Assembly (NCBI GenBank): GCA_002376325.1
Contig: DFMR01000074.1
Coordinates: forward strand, 57,279-84,260
Reading direction: 5' to 3'
From: Proteobacteria bacterium UBA3588
GTDB taxonomy: Bacteria > Pseudomonadota > Gammaproteobacteria > Thiohalomonadales > Thiohalomonadaceae
Length of the DNA: 26,982 nt
Of the stretch, positions 6,765 to 14,419 are shown one piece after another. The position numbers and the translations under genes were made by a program. Each line of letters begins with the position of its first letter. Within the stretch, counting starts at the first letter, position 1. The notes beneath the pieces are model-generated. The model saw nothing but the letters and a program-made list of their open reading frames with translations. It searched no databases and was not told the DNA's origin.

Positions 6765-8258
6765 CTAATCAACTTTCTCCGCAACGACTCCCAACGCCTT
6801 GGCGGTCAGTAGCCCCAGCTGTTTGAAGCGATGGTATGCGCGCGCATCCAACTGGCAGGAGGCGGCATGCCGATCGGCGTAGAACATGCCTATCGGTTTG
6901 TCTTTCACGAATACCGATAGCAGAAAAAAACTATTGGTGCGGATGATACGTTGGAATGCTTTGGGCACCAGCGGCCAGAATTTGACACGGTTTTCGTCGT
7001 TGAGCCACAGCGACTGCTGCTTCTCCATCAGACGGGTGAACAGATGGGCCCCGTTCAATTCGATGACGAAACGTTTGAAGACGGGATCGTTGTCTGCTCC
7101 GGCGATGGCGCGGGCACGCAGTTGATGGCGCTCCTGGGTGAGCAGGGTGAACACCACGCGGTTAAGCCCGATGCCGTCGTGCATGCCGTCCATGGCCAGC
7201 GACAATACCTGTTGCAGGGTCAGGCTGCCCTTACGTATGCCACCCTCCAACTCCAGCAGCGACTGCTGCAGGATGTTGTGCTGCGGCAACAGACAAAACG
7301 CCGTGGCATCTTCGGTTGCGGACTGTTGCGTCTCTTGCGGCGGCTGTTCCTCTTCCGTGGTGGGTTCGGGTCTCCATCCGGGGGCGGCTTCCGGCTGCGA
7401 CGGCAGCAGCAGCAGGGCGGCGGCCGGTAGCGCGCGATAGCAAGCGGTTGATTGCGCCGCATCTGCGGCGAAGCGATGCACCCGGGCCGCGGTTTCGCCG
7501 AAGCCGAGGCCGAGATAGTCGCCGATCTGTTCCAATACGGCGGTCGTTTCCGCCCGATACCAGCCATGCTCCGCTTTCCGCGCCAGTTGGGTCGCCAGCA
7601 TGATGCCGTAGATCCGCGGCTTCTGGGCACTTTCCCCCTTCAGGCTCTCCTGCAGCATGTCCGGCAGTCCCCAGCGCCGGGCCAATGCCAGCGTCAGGTG
7701 GTCCAAGCCGAATCCGAGCACCACATACTGAGCCTCTTCCGGTTCGATCTGCTGCTGTGCGGTGAGCTCCTCGATTTGTGTCATCTTGGCCGGTGCATAG
7801 AGCCATAACAATGTCTCGCCGAGGTTGTGGAGCATGGCGACCAGATATATCTCGTCCGGCTCAAAGTCCTTACGCAGACGCGCCAGCTCACGGGCCTGGT
7901 AGGCAGCGTGATGCCCACGGGCAATCAGCTGCATCGCCCGTTGCCGCCCCAGCGGTTCGCCGGCGCGGTCGATGAGCGGCACGGCGCCGGGCAGCGAGCG
8001 AATCTGGCTCATGCCGAGCATCATCAAGCCGTGCTCGACGGTCGTCACTTCGGAGCGCAGCCGCTTATTGTTACTGTCGTTAACACGGCGTAGCAGGCTG
8101 ATGGTCAGGCCCGGGTCTTTTTCGACAATTTGGGCGAGCCCCCACATGTTGGCGTCGTCGTCAGCACTGAGCTGCGCCAATTTTTCCGAACTGCTCGGCA
8201 GTGCCGGAAACGTCGCGTGCTGAAGTTTGTCAGCCCAGGCATTTAGAGCATTGTGCAT
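6765..8258 (-). CDS. HDOD domain signalling protein with GAF-like C-terminal region
   Basis: HDOD proteins are non-catalytic relatives of HD phosphohydrolases found in bacterial signalling, often linked to motility, stress or cyclic-di-GMP. The chosen start (MHNALNAWADKLQHATFPALP) has AAGGAA six bases upstream on the minus strand; the frame runs further up but through the promoter. The 497-residue protein has the HDOD core at about residues 10-235, including IVEKDPGLTISLLRRVN and the degenerate HD-like AMLHNLGETLLWLY. A low-complexity E/Q/P/T linker near residues 290-315 is followed by a GAF-like segment (LNRVVFTLLTQERHQLRARAI ... FFLLSVFVKDKPIGMFYADR) to the end. No output enzyme domain is seen. 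It is divergent from motAB. The ligand and partner are unknown. Confidence 0.9.
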   Translation of the reverse strand: MHNALNAWADKLQHATFPALPSSSEKLAQLSADDDANMWGLAQIVEKDPGLTISLLRRVNDSNNKRLRSEVTTVEHGLMMLGMSQIRSLPGAVPLIDRAGEPLGRQRAMQLIARGHHAAYQARELARLRKDFEPDEIYLVAMLHNLGETLLWLYAPAKMTQIEELTAQQQIEPEEAQYVVLGFGLDHLTLALARRWGLPDMLQESLKGESAQKPRIYGIMLATQLARKAEHGWYRAETTAVLEQIGDYLGLGFGETAARVHRFAADAAQSTACYRALPAAALLLLPSQPEAAPGWRPEPTTEEEQPPQETQQSATEDATAFCLLPQHNILQQSLLELEGGIRKGSLTLQQVLSLAMDGMHDGIGLNRVVFTLLTQERHQLRARAIAGADNDPVFKRFVIELNGAHLFTRLMEKQQSLWLNDENRVKFWPLVPKAFQRIIRTNSFFLLSVFVKDKPIGMFYADRHAASCQLDARAYHRFKQLGLLTAKALGVVAEKVD

Positions 8259-8301
8259 GCGTATTCCTTCGGCCTCTCCATACTGCGGGAGTGTGCCTGC
8301 T

Positions 8302-8328
8302 AAGGCGTTTCCGGACAAGGCGTTTCCG
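8302..8328. repeat. Direct repeat in the HDOD gene leader
   Basis: AAGGCGTTTCCG occurs at 8302-8313 and 8317-8328, a 15-bp period. On the minus strand both copies read CGGAAACGCCTT and fall just downstream of the predicted start of transcription of the HDOD gene, so they could be operator half-sites or RNA elements. Confidence 0.8.
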
Positions 8329-8342
8329 TTGCCGTTCAACCG

Positions 8343-8348
8343 ATTATA
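8343..8348 (-). promoter_or_regulatory. Likely -10 box for the HDOD gene
   Basis: On the minus strand this is a perfect TATAAT, 85 bases before the HDOD start codon. The position where a -35 is expected (about 8366-8371) reads GGCTAA on the minus strand, a poor match, so an activator may be needed. The predicted leader of roughly 78 bases includes four GGA motifs. Confidence 0.45.
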
Positions 8349-8458
8349 CGCTAAACAAGGGTGTTTTAGCCGTGCCGCGTGGTACACTTGGGCTCCTTGC
8401 GCACGCCCCTGAGGCGCTGCGAACATCTCGGCGGCCACGTTTCTGCGGCAACCGGACA

Positions 8459-8485
8459 TCAAGGGATTGAGGCAGGTGCCGATAT
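8459..8485 (+). promoter_or_regulatory. Sigma-28 (FliA) promoter for motAB
   Basis: TCAAG (8459-8463) and GCCGATAT (8478-8485) match the FliA consensus TAAAG and GCCGATAA in four of five and seven of eight positions. The 11 bases between the 8-base -35 block and the -10 are the correct spacing. The start of transcription would be near 8492, about 40 bases before the motA ATG. Motor genes are classic late sigma-28 targets, and fliA is in this window. Confidence 0.65.
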
Positions 8486-8531
8486 CCGTTATTGGGTGTT
8501 CATTGGTTCATAGTTTAAGGGTTGCATACGG

Positions 8532-9392
8532 ATGAAGTTCATCATCGGCATTGTAATCGTGCTCGCCGCTGTGATCGGCGGTTTTGTGTTGTCGCACGGT
8601 CAATTAATCGCGCTGTTTCAGCCGTTCGAATTCATGATTATCGCCGGCGGATCTTTCGGCGCGTTTGTCATTGCCAACCCAGGCCACGTCATAAAAGATG
8701 TATTTAAGAAGTTACCGAAGCTGCTGGCAGGGGCGAAGTACAGCAAACAGTCCTATATGAATCTACTGGCGCTGATGTATGACCTGTTTTCCAAGGCGCG
8801 CAAGGAAGGGCTGATGGCGCTGGAGAACGATATCGAAGAGCCGCAGCAGAGTGAGATATTCAAAAAATATCCCAAGATACTTGACGATCACCATGCGCTG
8901 GAATTCATTACCGACTATATGCGGCTGATGGTGGGCGGCAGCATGAACCCGTTCGAGCTGGAGAATCTCATGGATCTCGAACTGGAGACGCACCACCAGG
9001 AGGCGCTGATGCCCAGCGACTCTGTCTCGACGGTGGCGGATGGTCTGCCCGGATTCGGCATCGTGGCGGCGGTCATGGGGGTGGTGATCACCATGGCGGC
9101 CCTGGGCGGACCGCCCGCCGTCATTGGTCGTCATGTCGCCGAAGCGCTGGTCGGTACTTTCCTTGGTATTCTGCTTTCCTACGGTTTTGCCGCGCCGACC
9201 GCTTCGAGTCTCAAGCACCGGGCCGAGGAGGAGTCCAAGTTCCTTACCTGTATCAAGGTCTGCATCATGGCCACTCTGAATGGTTACACGCCGCAGATTG
9301 CCGTGGAGTTCGGCCGCAAGGCACTGCCGTCGACGGTGCGTCCGGGCTTCATCGAACTGGAAGAACACGTGAAGCAGAGTAAGAAGAAGTAG
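8532..9392 (+). CDS. motA: Flagellar motor stator protein MotA
   Basis: MotA is the inner-membrane stator subunit that, with MotB, passes protons and pushes on FliG to turn the flagellum. The 286-residue protein starts MKFIIGIVIVLAAVIGGFVLSHG (TM1), followed by a second segment (FMIIAGGSFGAFVIAN), a large charged cytoplasmic loop (about residues 60-160) and TM3 and TM4, including PGFGIVAAVMGVVITMAALGGPP, which carries the family signature, and EALVGTFLGILLSYGFAAP. Length is close to E. coli MotA (295), indicating the proton-type branch with a long loop. It is followed after 22 bases by motB. A sigma-28 promoter lies 40-70 bases upstream and the HDOD gene is divergent. Confidence 0.97.
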   Translation: MKFIIGIVIVLAAVIGGFVLSHGQLIALFQPFEFMIIAGGSFGAFVIANPGHVIKDVFKKLPKLLAGAKYSKQSYMNLLALMYDLFSKARKEGLMALENDIEEPQQSEIFKKYPKILDDHHALEFITDYMRLMVGGSMNPFELENLMDLELETHHQEALMPSDSVSTVADGLPGFGIVAAVMGVVITMAALGGPPAVIGRHVAEALVGTFLGILLSYGFAAPTASSLKHRAEEESKFLTCIKVCIMATLNGYTPQIAVEFGRKALPSTVRPGFIELEEHVKQSKKK

Positions 9393-9414
9393 GGCGCCGG
9401 CGGATATAGCAGAT

Positions 9415-10485
9415 ATGGCGCTGGACGACAAAAAACAGCCGATCGTCGTCAAGAAGATCAAGAAGGGTGGGCACGGCCACCATGGCGGCGCGTGGAAGGT
9501 CGCCTACGCTGATTTCGTCACCGCGATGATGGCATTCTTTCTGTTGATGTGGCTGTTGGGTTCCACTACCCAGCCGCAACGGGAGGGGATAGCCAAGTAT
9601 TTTAAGAACCCCAGTGCCATTCAGGGCCCTGGCGGCGCCTCGACCTCGATGATCAAGTTGGGGGGAGCGATGGAGGTGCCGCGCAGCAAGGGACAGCCCC
9701 TGCAACAGTCGAAAGCTCCTCAGCAGCCGGTTGAATCGCAGCTAGACAAGGCGCGGCTCGACAAGTTGATGCAGGAGTTGAAGAAGCAGATCGAAAGCAG
9801 CCCGACGCTAAAGGACTTCAAGGATCAGCTTCTGCTGGATATCACCAGCGAGGGGTTGCGCATCCAGATCGTCGACAAGAAAAACCGGCCGATGTTCGAC
9901 CTGGGTAGCACCCAGCTCAAGTCCTACACCCGCGAGATCCTGGACGAACTGACCAAGACCATCAATACGGTTCCCAATCACATCAGCATCACTGGCCACA
10001 CCGATGCCACGCCCTATGGCCGTGCCGACTACAGCAATTGGGAGCTGTCGGCTGACCGTGCCAACGCTGCGCGGCGTGAAATGGTCCGCGCAGGAATGCC
10101 GATCACCAAGATCGGCCGTGTCGTGGGATTGGCTAATTCGGTTCCGTTCGATAAGAAGAATCCGTTTGATCCGGTGAACCGTCGCATCAGCATCGTGGTG
10201 CTGAACCAGGCGACGGAGCGTGCAATCGGTTTGGACGAGGGCGCGCCGGTTGCCGGTGATTCGTCGCCGTCGCCGCAGGCCGCGACGTCCGCCGTCCCCG
10301 CGCCCGTCATGCCGGTCCCGCCGACCGCCGTTCAGACGCCGCCACCGCTGATCCGCCCGGTCAAGCCGCCGCTGCCGTCGGTCACGTCTAAGCCGCCGGT
10401 GCCGCCGGGTGCGTCCGCGCCGCGCGGCAATAGCGTGCAAAATGCGATCGAGAATGTCCTGGGGCCCCCGCCGGCAAAAAAATAG
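9415..10485 (+). CDS. motB: Flagellar motor stator protein MotB
   Basis: MotB is the peptidoglycan-anchored stator subunit carrying the essential proton-binding aspartate. The 356-residue protein has a basic N-terminus (KKIKKGGHGHHGG), a single membrane segment AYADFVTAMMAFFLLMWLLG with D33 equivalent to E. coli D32, a periplasmic plug region, and an OmpA-like peptidoglycan-binding domain at about residues 140-265 (SITGHTDATPYGR, NWELSADRANAARREMV, PVNRRISIVVL). An unusual proline-rich tail of about 80 residues follows, ending ENVLGPPPAKK. It is in an operon with motA and converges on rsgA, 32 bases away. The order motA-motB next to rsgA and orn also occurs in Pseudomonas aeruginosa. Confidence 0.97.
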   Translation: MALDDKKQPIVVKKIKKGGHGHHGGAWKVAYADFVTAMMAFFLLMWLLGSTTQPQREGIAKYFKNPSAIQGPGGASTSMIKLGGAMEVPRSKGQPLQQSKAPQQPVESQLDKARLDKLMQELKKQIESSPTLKDFKDQLLLDITSEGLRIQIVDKKNRPMFDLGSTQLKSYTREILDELTKTINTVPNHISITGHTDATPYGRADYSNWELSADRANAARREMVRAGMPITKIGRVVGLANSVPFDKKNPFDPVNRRISIVVLNQATERAIGLDEGAPVAGDSSPSPQAATSAVPAPVMPVPPTAVQTPPPLIRPVKPPLPSVTSKPPVPPGASAPRGNSVQNAIENVLGPPPAKK

Positions 10486-10517
10486 CGCTACACGACGCGG
10501 TTGTCCGGCAGGTAACG

Positions 10518-11540
10518 TTAGCGCGCGGCCTGCTCCTGCGCCGCGACCATGCGATGATAACTGGCCAGGCGCTGCGGGCTGATTGTCCCGCTTTCCACCG
10601 CGTCGTGCAGGGCGCAACCGGGCTCGTCGCGATGACGGCAGTCGCGGAAGCGGCAGTGGCCGAGATACGGCCTGAATTCGATGAAACCTTGTGCCAGCGC
10701 CTGCGGTTCCATGTGCCACAGGCTGAATTCACGTACCCCGGGTGAATCGATAATGGCGCCGCCAGTCGGAAGCTGATAATAGCGGGAGGCGCTGGTCGTA
10801 TGCCGGCCCAGGCCGGAACTCTCCATTAATGCGCCGACCCGTATCTCCTTATCCGGCAGTACGCGCTGTACGAGCGACGATTTGCCCACGCCTGACTGGC
10901 CGACAAAGACACTCACCTTATCGCGCAGGACGGCAATGAGCCGGTCCAGCCCGTGGGCGGTACGGGTGCTGGCGCGAATGGCTTGATAGCCGAGGCGCTC
11001 ATAGCGCTCCAGGTCGCGCGTGATGGTCTGCTGCTCGCCGGGCGCGAGCGCCAGGTCGCTCTTGTTCATGATGATGAGCGGATGGATGCCGTTGTGCTCC
11101 GCCGCCACCAGATACTGGTCGATCAGGTCGGTGCTGTAGGCCGGGCGGGGCGCGGCAACCACCAGAATTTGGTCGATATTGGCGGCGAGCGGGCGCAGTT
11201 CGCCGCGTGCATCGGGACGGGCCAGCAGCGTGTGTCGTGATTCAAGTGCGACCACGACACCTTCTCGTTGCTCACCGACAGGTTGCCAGATGACCCTGTC
11301 GCCGGGCACCAGCGTTTCCAGATTCTGACGTAGGCGGCAGCGGTAGCTGATACCCTCGCTGTCGTCGAGTTCGACGCTGGCACCGAAGTTGGCAATGATC
11401 AGGCCGCGACGTTCCGGCCCGAGTCGCTCGTCCGCCAGGGTTGCCATATCCACCCCTTTGCGTCGAGCGCGTGTCAGGCGTTCTTGCTGGATCTTCTCTA
11501 CGCGCCACGCCTGTTGGCGCGTCAGTTTACGTTTTGCCAT
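10518..11540 (-). CDS. rsgA: Ribosome small-subunit-dependent GTPase RsgA
   Basis: RsgA is a circularly permuted GTPase that checks and releases late 30S ribosomal subunits. The 340-residue protein starts MAKRKLTRQQAWRVEKIQQERL, like the basic N-terminus of E. coli RsgA. An OB-fold follows (about residues 45-110), then the permuted G motifs: G4 MNKSD, G1 GQSGVGKSS at about residues 214-222, and G3 DSPGVREFSLW. The C-terminal zinc site is in CRFRDCRHRDEPGC. A TTG start 16 codons upstream (11588) is possible, but the ATG matches the family; neither has a strong SD. It is last in the minus-strand run after the pterin dehydratase, with a 214-base gap that may contain its own promoter. Confidence 0.96.
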   Translation of the reverse strand: MAKRKLTRQQAWRVEKIQQERLTRARRKGVDMATLADERLGPERRGLIIANFGASVELDDSEGISYRCRLRQNLETLVPGDRVIWQPVGEQREGVVVALESRHTLLARPDARGELRPLAANIDQILVVAAPRPAYSTDLIDQYLVAAEHNGIHPLIIMNKSDLALAPGEQQTITRDLERYERLGYQAIRASTRTAHGLDRLIAVLRDKVSVFVGQSGVGKSSLVQRVLPDKEIRVGALMESSGLGRHTTSASRYYQLPTGGAIIDSPGVREFSLWHMEPQALAQGFIEFRPYLGHCRFRDCRHRDEPGCALHDAVESGTISPQRLASYHRMVAAQEQAAR

Positions 11541-11754
11541 GGCAGGTCGGTTGTCGGCGGAAAGCCGATATACTAGAGCCCGGCGCAATATTCTAAAACA
11601 AAAGATTTTAACCGCGGCGGCGCGAGGGGCAGACGGGGGTAGCGCGGGGAGACAGGCCGGACACGCCCAGGGACGGTCTGTGGTCAGCGGCGGACGCCAT
11701 CGGCATCACGGTCCACCGGGTGTCTTTCCAGGCCGTTACAGCGGGTCGGCAAGA

Positions 11755-12120
11755 TCACGAAGCTGTTGCGGAGAGGGCATCAATCTTGGCGGCGCAGATG
11801 AAGTCGTTGAGCGACAGTCCGCCGACTGCGTGGGTCGTATAACGTACGCCGCAGCGGCTGTATCCCACCTCGATATCGGGGTGATGGTCTTCCTGATGGG
11901 CGATCCAGGCGATCGCATTGACGAACGCCATGGTTTGATAGAAATCGCGAAAGCGGTAGACCTTGCGCAGGGTAGCGCCGTCCAGTTCCCAGTCGTTCAG
12001 TTGTTGGTGCCACTGGGCGGCTTCCGCCGCAGTCAGTGGCGGCGCGCCTTTGGTGATGGCCGCGCAGTGGCGCTCGCGCAGCAGCGTGGCGTCACTTGGC
12101 GAATTTGTAATAGGTGGCAT
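11755..12120 (-). CDS. phhB: Pterin-4-alpha-carbinolamine dehydratase
   Basis: This enzyme dehydrates 4a-hydroxytetrahydrobiopterin, recycling the cofactor of aromatic amino acid hydroxylases; family members also occur where no hydroxylase is known, with proposed roles in molybdopterin or folate metabolism. The 121-residue protein contains the family core, including W (LNDWELDG), FRDFYQTMAFVNAIAWIAHQ, the catalytic HHPDIEVGY, a conserved H (YTTHAVGGLS) and the end LNDFICAAKID. The ATG at 12120 overlaps the cytochrome gene by 29 bases and lacks an SD, so the true start may be slightly downstream. No phenylalanine hydroxylase gene is in the window. It is probably co-transcribed with the cytochrome and peptidase genes. 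Confidence 0.9.
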   Translation of the reverse strand: MPPITNSPSDATLLRERHCAAITKGAPPLTAAEAAQWHQQLNDWELDGATLRKVYRFRDFYQTMAFVNAIAWIAHQEDHHPDIEVGYSRCGVRYTTHAVGGLSLNDFICAAKIDALSATAS

Positions 12121-12394
12121 TGAGGTAATCCACGATGTCTTTCAGTTGGTTGTCGCTGAGGGAGAGCCCGGTATTGGCGCGACAGCGTTTCACTTGCTTG
12201 TCCAGCCCGCCGAGCGAGGTGACGTGCCGATTCGGGCGGGTGAACAGGGAGCTGCCGTCGCCGCCTGCAATGGAGCGATGGCAGGACATGCAATCCTTTG
12301 AATACAATGCCTTGCCGTTGCCGATGTCCGCCTGGGCTGCCAGCGGCAGCGCGCCGGCGGCGGCCAGGACCAATAGTAAGGCCTTCAACTTCAT
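12092..12394 (-). CDS. Small periplasmic c-type cytochrome
   Basis: This is a 100-residue exported class I-like cytochrome c, presumably an electron carrier in the periplasm. The signal peptide MKLKALLLVLAAAGALPLAAQA precedes a mature part of about 78 residues. The haem attachment site is CMSCH at residues 35-39. A conserved pattern FTRPNRHVTSLGGLDKQVKRC follows, and the C-terminus DIVDYLNATYYKF looks like the last helix of a class I cytochrome. There is no methionine after the haem site, so the usual distal Met ligand is missing; H57 is a candidate. C71 is an extra cysteine. The start has an excellent SD (AAAGGAGAT) placed just after the stop of the peptidase gene, 15 bases apart. Its redox partner cannot be told from context. 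Confidence 0.9.
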   Translation of the reverse strand: MKLKALLLVLAAAGALPLAAQADIGNGKALYSKDCMSCHRSIAGGDGSSLFTRPNRHVTSLGGLDKQVKRCRANTGLSLSDNQLKDIVDYLNATYYKFAK

Positions 12395-12409
12395 GTGGGA
12401 TCTCCTTTA

Positions 12410-13657
12410 TTAACTATGCATTTTAGTCGACAAATGCGCCACTCGCACGGGTGCCGGCGGGTGGGAGTCGTGAAATGCCGAGTACAGGGGGTCCGGCGTC
12501 AGCGTGTTGGCGTTCTCCTCATACAGCTTGACCAGTGCCCGTATCAGGAACAGCGGAGCGGTCTGCTGCGCGGCGAAGTCGTCCGCCTCAAATTCATGTC
12601 GCCGCATGCGCGCTGTCAGCACGGGCTGGAGGAAAAAGGTGAATACCGGTATGACCAACAGGAACAGCAGCAGCGCTGCATACAGCGACGGAGTGCCTAC
12701 GCCCAGACCCTGGTAAAACCACGGGTGCGGCAACAGCCAACCGAGCAGGGCGAGCCCGCCGAGACTGAACAGGGCGCTGGCGATGAAGCGGCGGCGTACG
12801 TGGTGGCGGCGAAAATGTCCCAGCTCGTGCGCCAAAACCGCTTCGATCTCGTCGTGGTCGAGGGTTTTCAGCAGGGTGTCGTAGAATACGATGCGTTTGT
12901 TATGGCCGAGGCCGGTGAAATAGGCATTGCCGTGGGCCGAGCGGCGCGAACCGTCCATCACGTAGACGCCCGAGGCGGCAAAACCACAGCGTTGCAACAG
13001 CGTTTCGATGCGCTGGCGCAGCACGGCGTCCTCCAGCGGCGTGAACTTGTTGAACAGCGGGGCGATGAATGCCGGATACGCCCACAGCATCAGTAGGCTA
13101 AAACCCATCCACACCAGCCAGACGTATAACCACCAGCCGCGTCCTGCCATGGCCATCAGCCACAGCACCAAAGCGATCAACGGCGTGACGAGCGCCGCCA
13201 CCAGCACGATCTGCTTGGCGAGATCGGAAACGAATAGTGCAGGTGTCGTGTGATTGAAGCCGAAGCGCTGTTCCAGGCCGAAGGTGCGATAGAGCGTGAA
13301 CGGCAGCTGCAGCAGGCCCATCAGGGCAAAGGCGCTGAGCATGACGCCCAGCCCGGTATACACAGGCGAAAGTGTCAGCGAACGCCATGCGCGGTCCAGC
13401 CACTCTATGCCGCCGCCATAGGTCCAGCCCAGCAACAACAGCGTGTCGTATGCCGTTTCCCAACGCGCGACGCGGGTCTTGGCCGTGGTGTAGTCGGCGG
13501 CACGTCGATGCGCATCCAGCGGGATGCGATCGGCAAATGCGCCAGGTACTCGATCACGATGAGCGGAAACATGGCGTAGTTGGCGGCGTTCCAGCCACAA
13601 TTGCGTGGCCAGCATCAGCACAACTGCGAGCACAAACAGCAGGGTCAACGGATTCAT
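12410..13657 (-). CDS. M48 family (Ste24-type) membrane zinc metallopeptidase
   Basis: This is an integral-membrane zinc protease related to eukaryotic CAAX protease Ste24 and bacterial HtpX, probably acting in membrane-protein quality control. The chosen start MNPLTLLFVLAVVLML begins a first membrane helix; the frame is open further upstream but crosses the orn promoter. The 415-residue protein has an N-terminal multi-helix Peptidase_M48_N region (TYGGGIEWLDRAW, RTFGLEQRFGFNHTT), the zinc motif HELGH at residues 277-281 with catalytic E278, further helices, and a downstream HEFEADDFAA that supplies the third zinc ligand. Length fits the Ste24 branch rather than HtpX (about 290). It is the first gene of the minus-strand run and diverges from orn. 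Confidence 0.94.
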   Translation of the reverse strand: MNPLTLLFVLAVVLMLATQLWLERRQLRHVSAHRDRVPGAFADRIPLDAHRRAADYTTAKTRVARWETAYDTLLLLGWTYGGGIEWLDRAWRSLTLSPVYTGLGVMLSAFALMGLLQLPFTLYRTFGLEQRFGFNHTTPALFVSDLAKQIVLVAALVTPLIALVLWLMAMAGRGWWLYVWLVWMGFSLLMLWAYPAFIAPLFNKFTPLEDAVLRQRIETLLQRCGFAASGVYVMDGSRRSAHGNAYFTGLGHNKRIVFYDTLLKTLDHDEIEAVLAHELGHFRRHHVRRRFIASALFSLGGLALLGWLLPHPWFYQGLGVGTPSLYAALLLFLLVIPVFTFFLQPVLTARMRRHEFEADDFAAQQTAPLFLIRALVKLYEENANTLTPDPLYSAFHDSHPPAPVRVAHLSTKMHS

Positions 13658-13709
13658 GGCGCGGCGAGCCTTTACTATGGAGGTGGGCGGCGGGCAGGAG
13701 GTTAGCTTC

Positions 13710-13718
13710 TGATAGAAT
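13710..13718 (+). promoter_or_regulatory. Extended -10 promoter for orn
   Basis: TGATAGAAT is a TGN extension followed by a TAGAAT -10 box (13713-13718), 39 bases before the orn ATG. There is no good -35, as is common for extended -10 promoters. It lies in the 100-base divergent gap with the M48 peptidase. Confidence 0.5.
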
Positions 13719-13757
13719 AGCCTGCAACCGTTAATCCACCGACAAAGGCGTCCGCCC

Positions 13758-14300
13758 ATGGCCCAAAACCCCGATAACCTCGTTTGGATCGATCTGGAAA
13801 TGACCGGTCTCGATCCGCAAAACGATCGCATTATCGAAATTGCCACCATCGTTACCGATAGCCAACTCAACGTCCTGGCGGAGGGGCCGGCATTGGCTGT
13901 CCATCAGGGCGACGGGGTATTGCAGACGATGGACGACTGGAACACGCGTACCCACACCGCGTCGGGCTTGGTGGCGCGGGTGAAGGCAAGCGGATTGGAC
14001 GAAGTCGCCGCAACCCGCGCTACCATTGCGTTTCTGGAGCAATACGTCCCGGCCGGAAAGTCTCCCATGTGCGGCAACAGCATCTGCCAGGATCGCCGTT
14101 TCCTGGCGCGCTGGATGCCCGAACTGGAGGCGTTTTTTCACTACCGCAACCTGGACGTGAGCACGATCAAGGAGTTGGCACGGCGCTGGTATCCTGATGT
14201 CGCTGCCGGATTGAAAAAGAGTGGGAGTCACATGGCGCTGGGCGACATCCGCGAATCGGTGGCGGAATTACAGTATTATCGCGCGCAGTTTTTCAAATAG
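13758..14300 (+). CDS. orn: Oligoribonuclease (DEDDh 3'-5' exoribonuclease)
   Basis: Orn degrades RNA di- to pentanucleotides to mononucleotides and clears pGpG, the product of cyclic-di-GMP breakdown. The 180-residue protein matches E. coli Orn in length (181). It shows the DEDDh residues: D12 and E14 in WIDLEMTGL, the later aspartate in NSICQDRRFL, and H and D in HMALGDIRESV. The start ATG gives the usual family N-terminus MAQNPDNLVWIDLEMTG. It is divergent from the peptidase-cytochrome-phhB-rsgA run, a variant of the common gammaproteobacterial orn/rsgA pairing. Because pGpG feeds back on cyclic-di-GMP phosphodiesterases, its position between motAB and the fli operon may be functionally relevant, but that is inference. 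Confidence 0.97.
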   Translation: MAQNPDNLVWIDLEMTGLDPQNDRIIEIATIVTDSQLNVLAEGPALAVHQGDGVLQTMDDWNTRTHTASGLVARVKASGLDEVAATRATIAFLEQYVPAGKSPMCGNSICQDRRFLARWMPELEAFFHYRNLDVSTIKELARRWYPDVAAGLKKSGSHMALGDIRESVAELQYYRAQFFK

Positions 14301-14419
14301 CGCACGGTGAACGTCAAAATTTTGTCGAATGATGGTTTTGGCGCCACCGCGGCGATCTGGCTGGGGGCATGTTTCTTTAACGCTTTGAAATTTAATATAA
14401 AAATACCGTTATTTTAGTG

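Noticed and set aside
8259..8462. Longer HDOD protein starting near 8462
   Set aside because: The extra 68 codons cover a perfect TATAAT and the direct repeats. The internal ATG at 8258 has AAGGAA at the right distance.
9808..10719. 303-codon minus-strand frame across the end of motB and rsgA
   Set aside because: It is Arg/His-rich without domains and overlaps two certain genes.
11541..11588. TTG start giving RsgA 16 extra residues
   Set aside because: The ATG at 11540 gives the standard family N-terminus; the extension is not family-like and its TTG has no clear SD.
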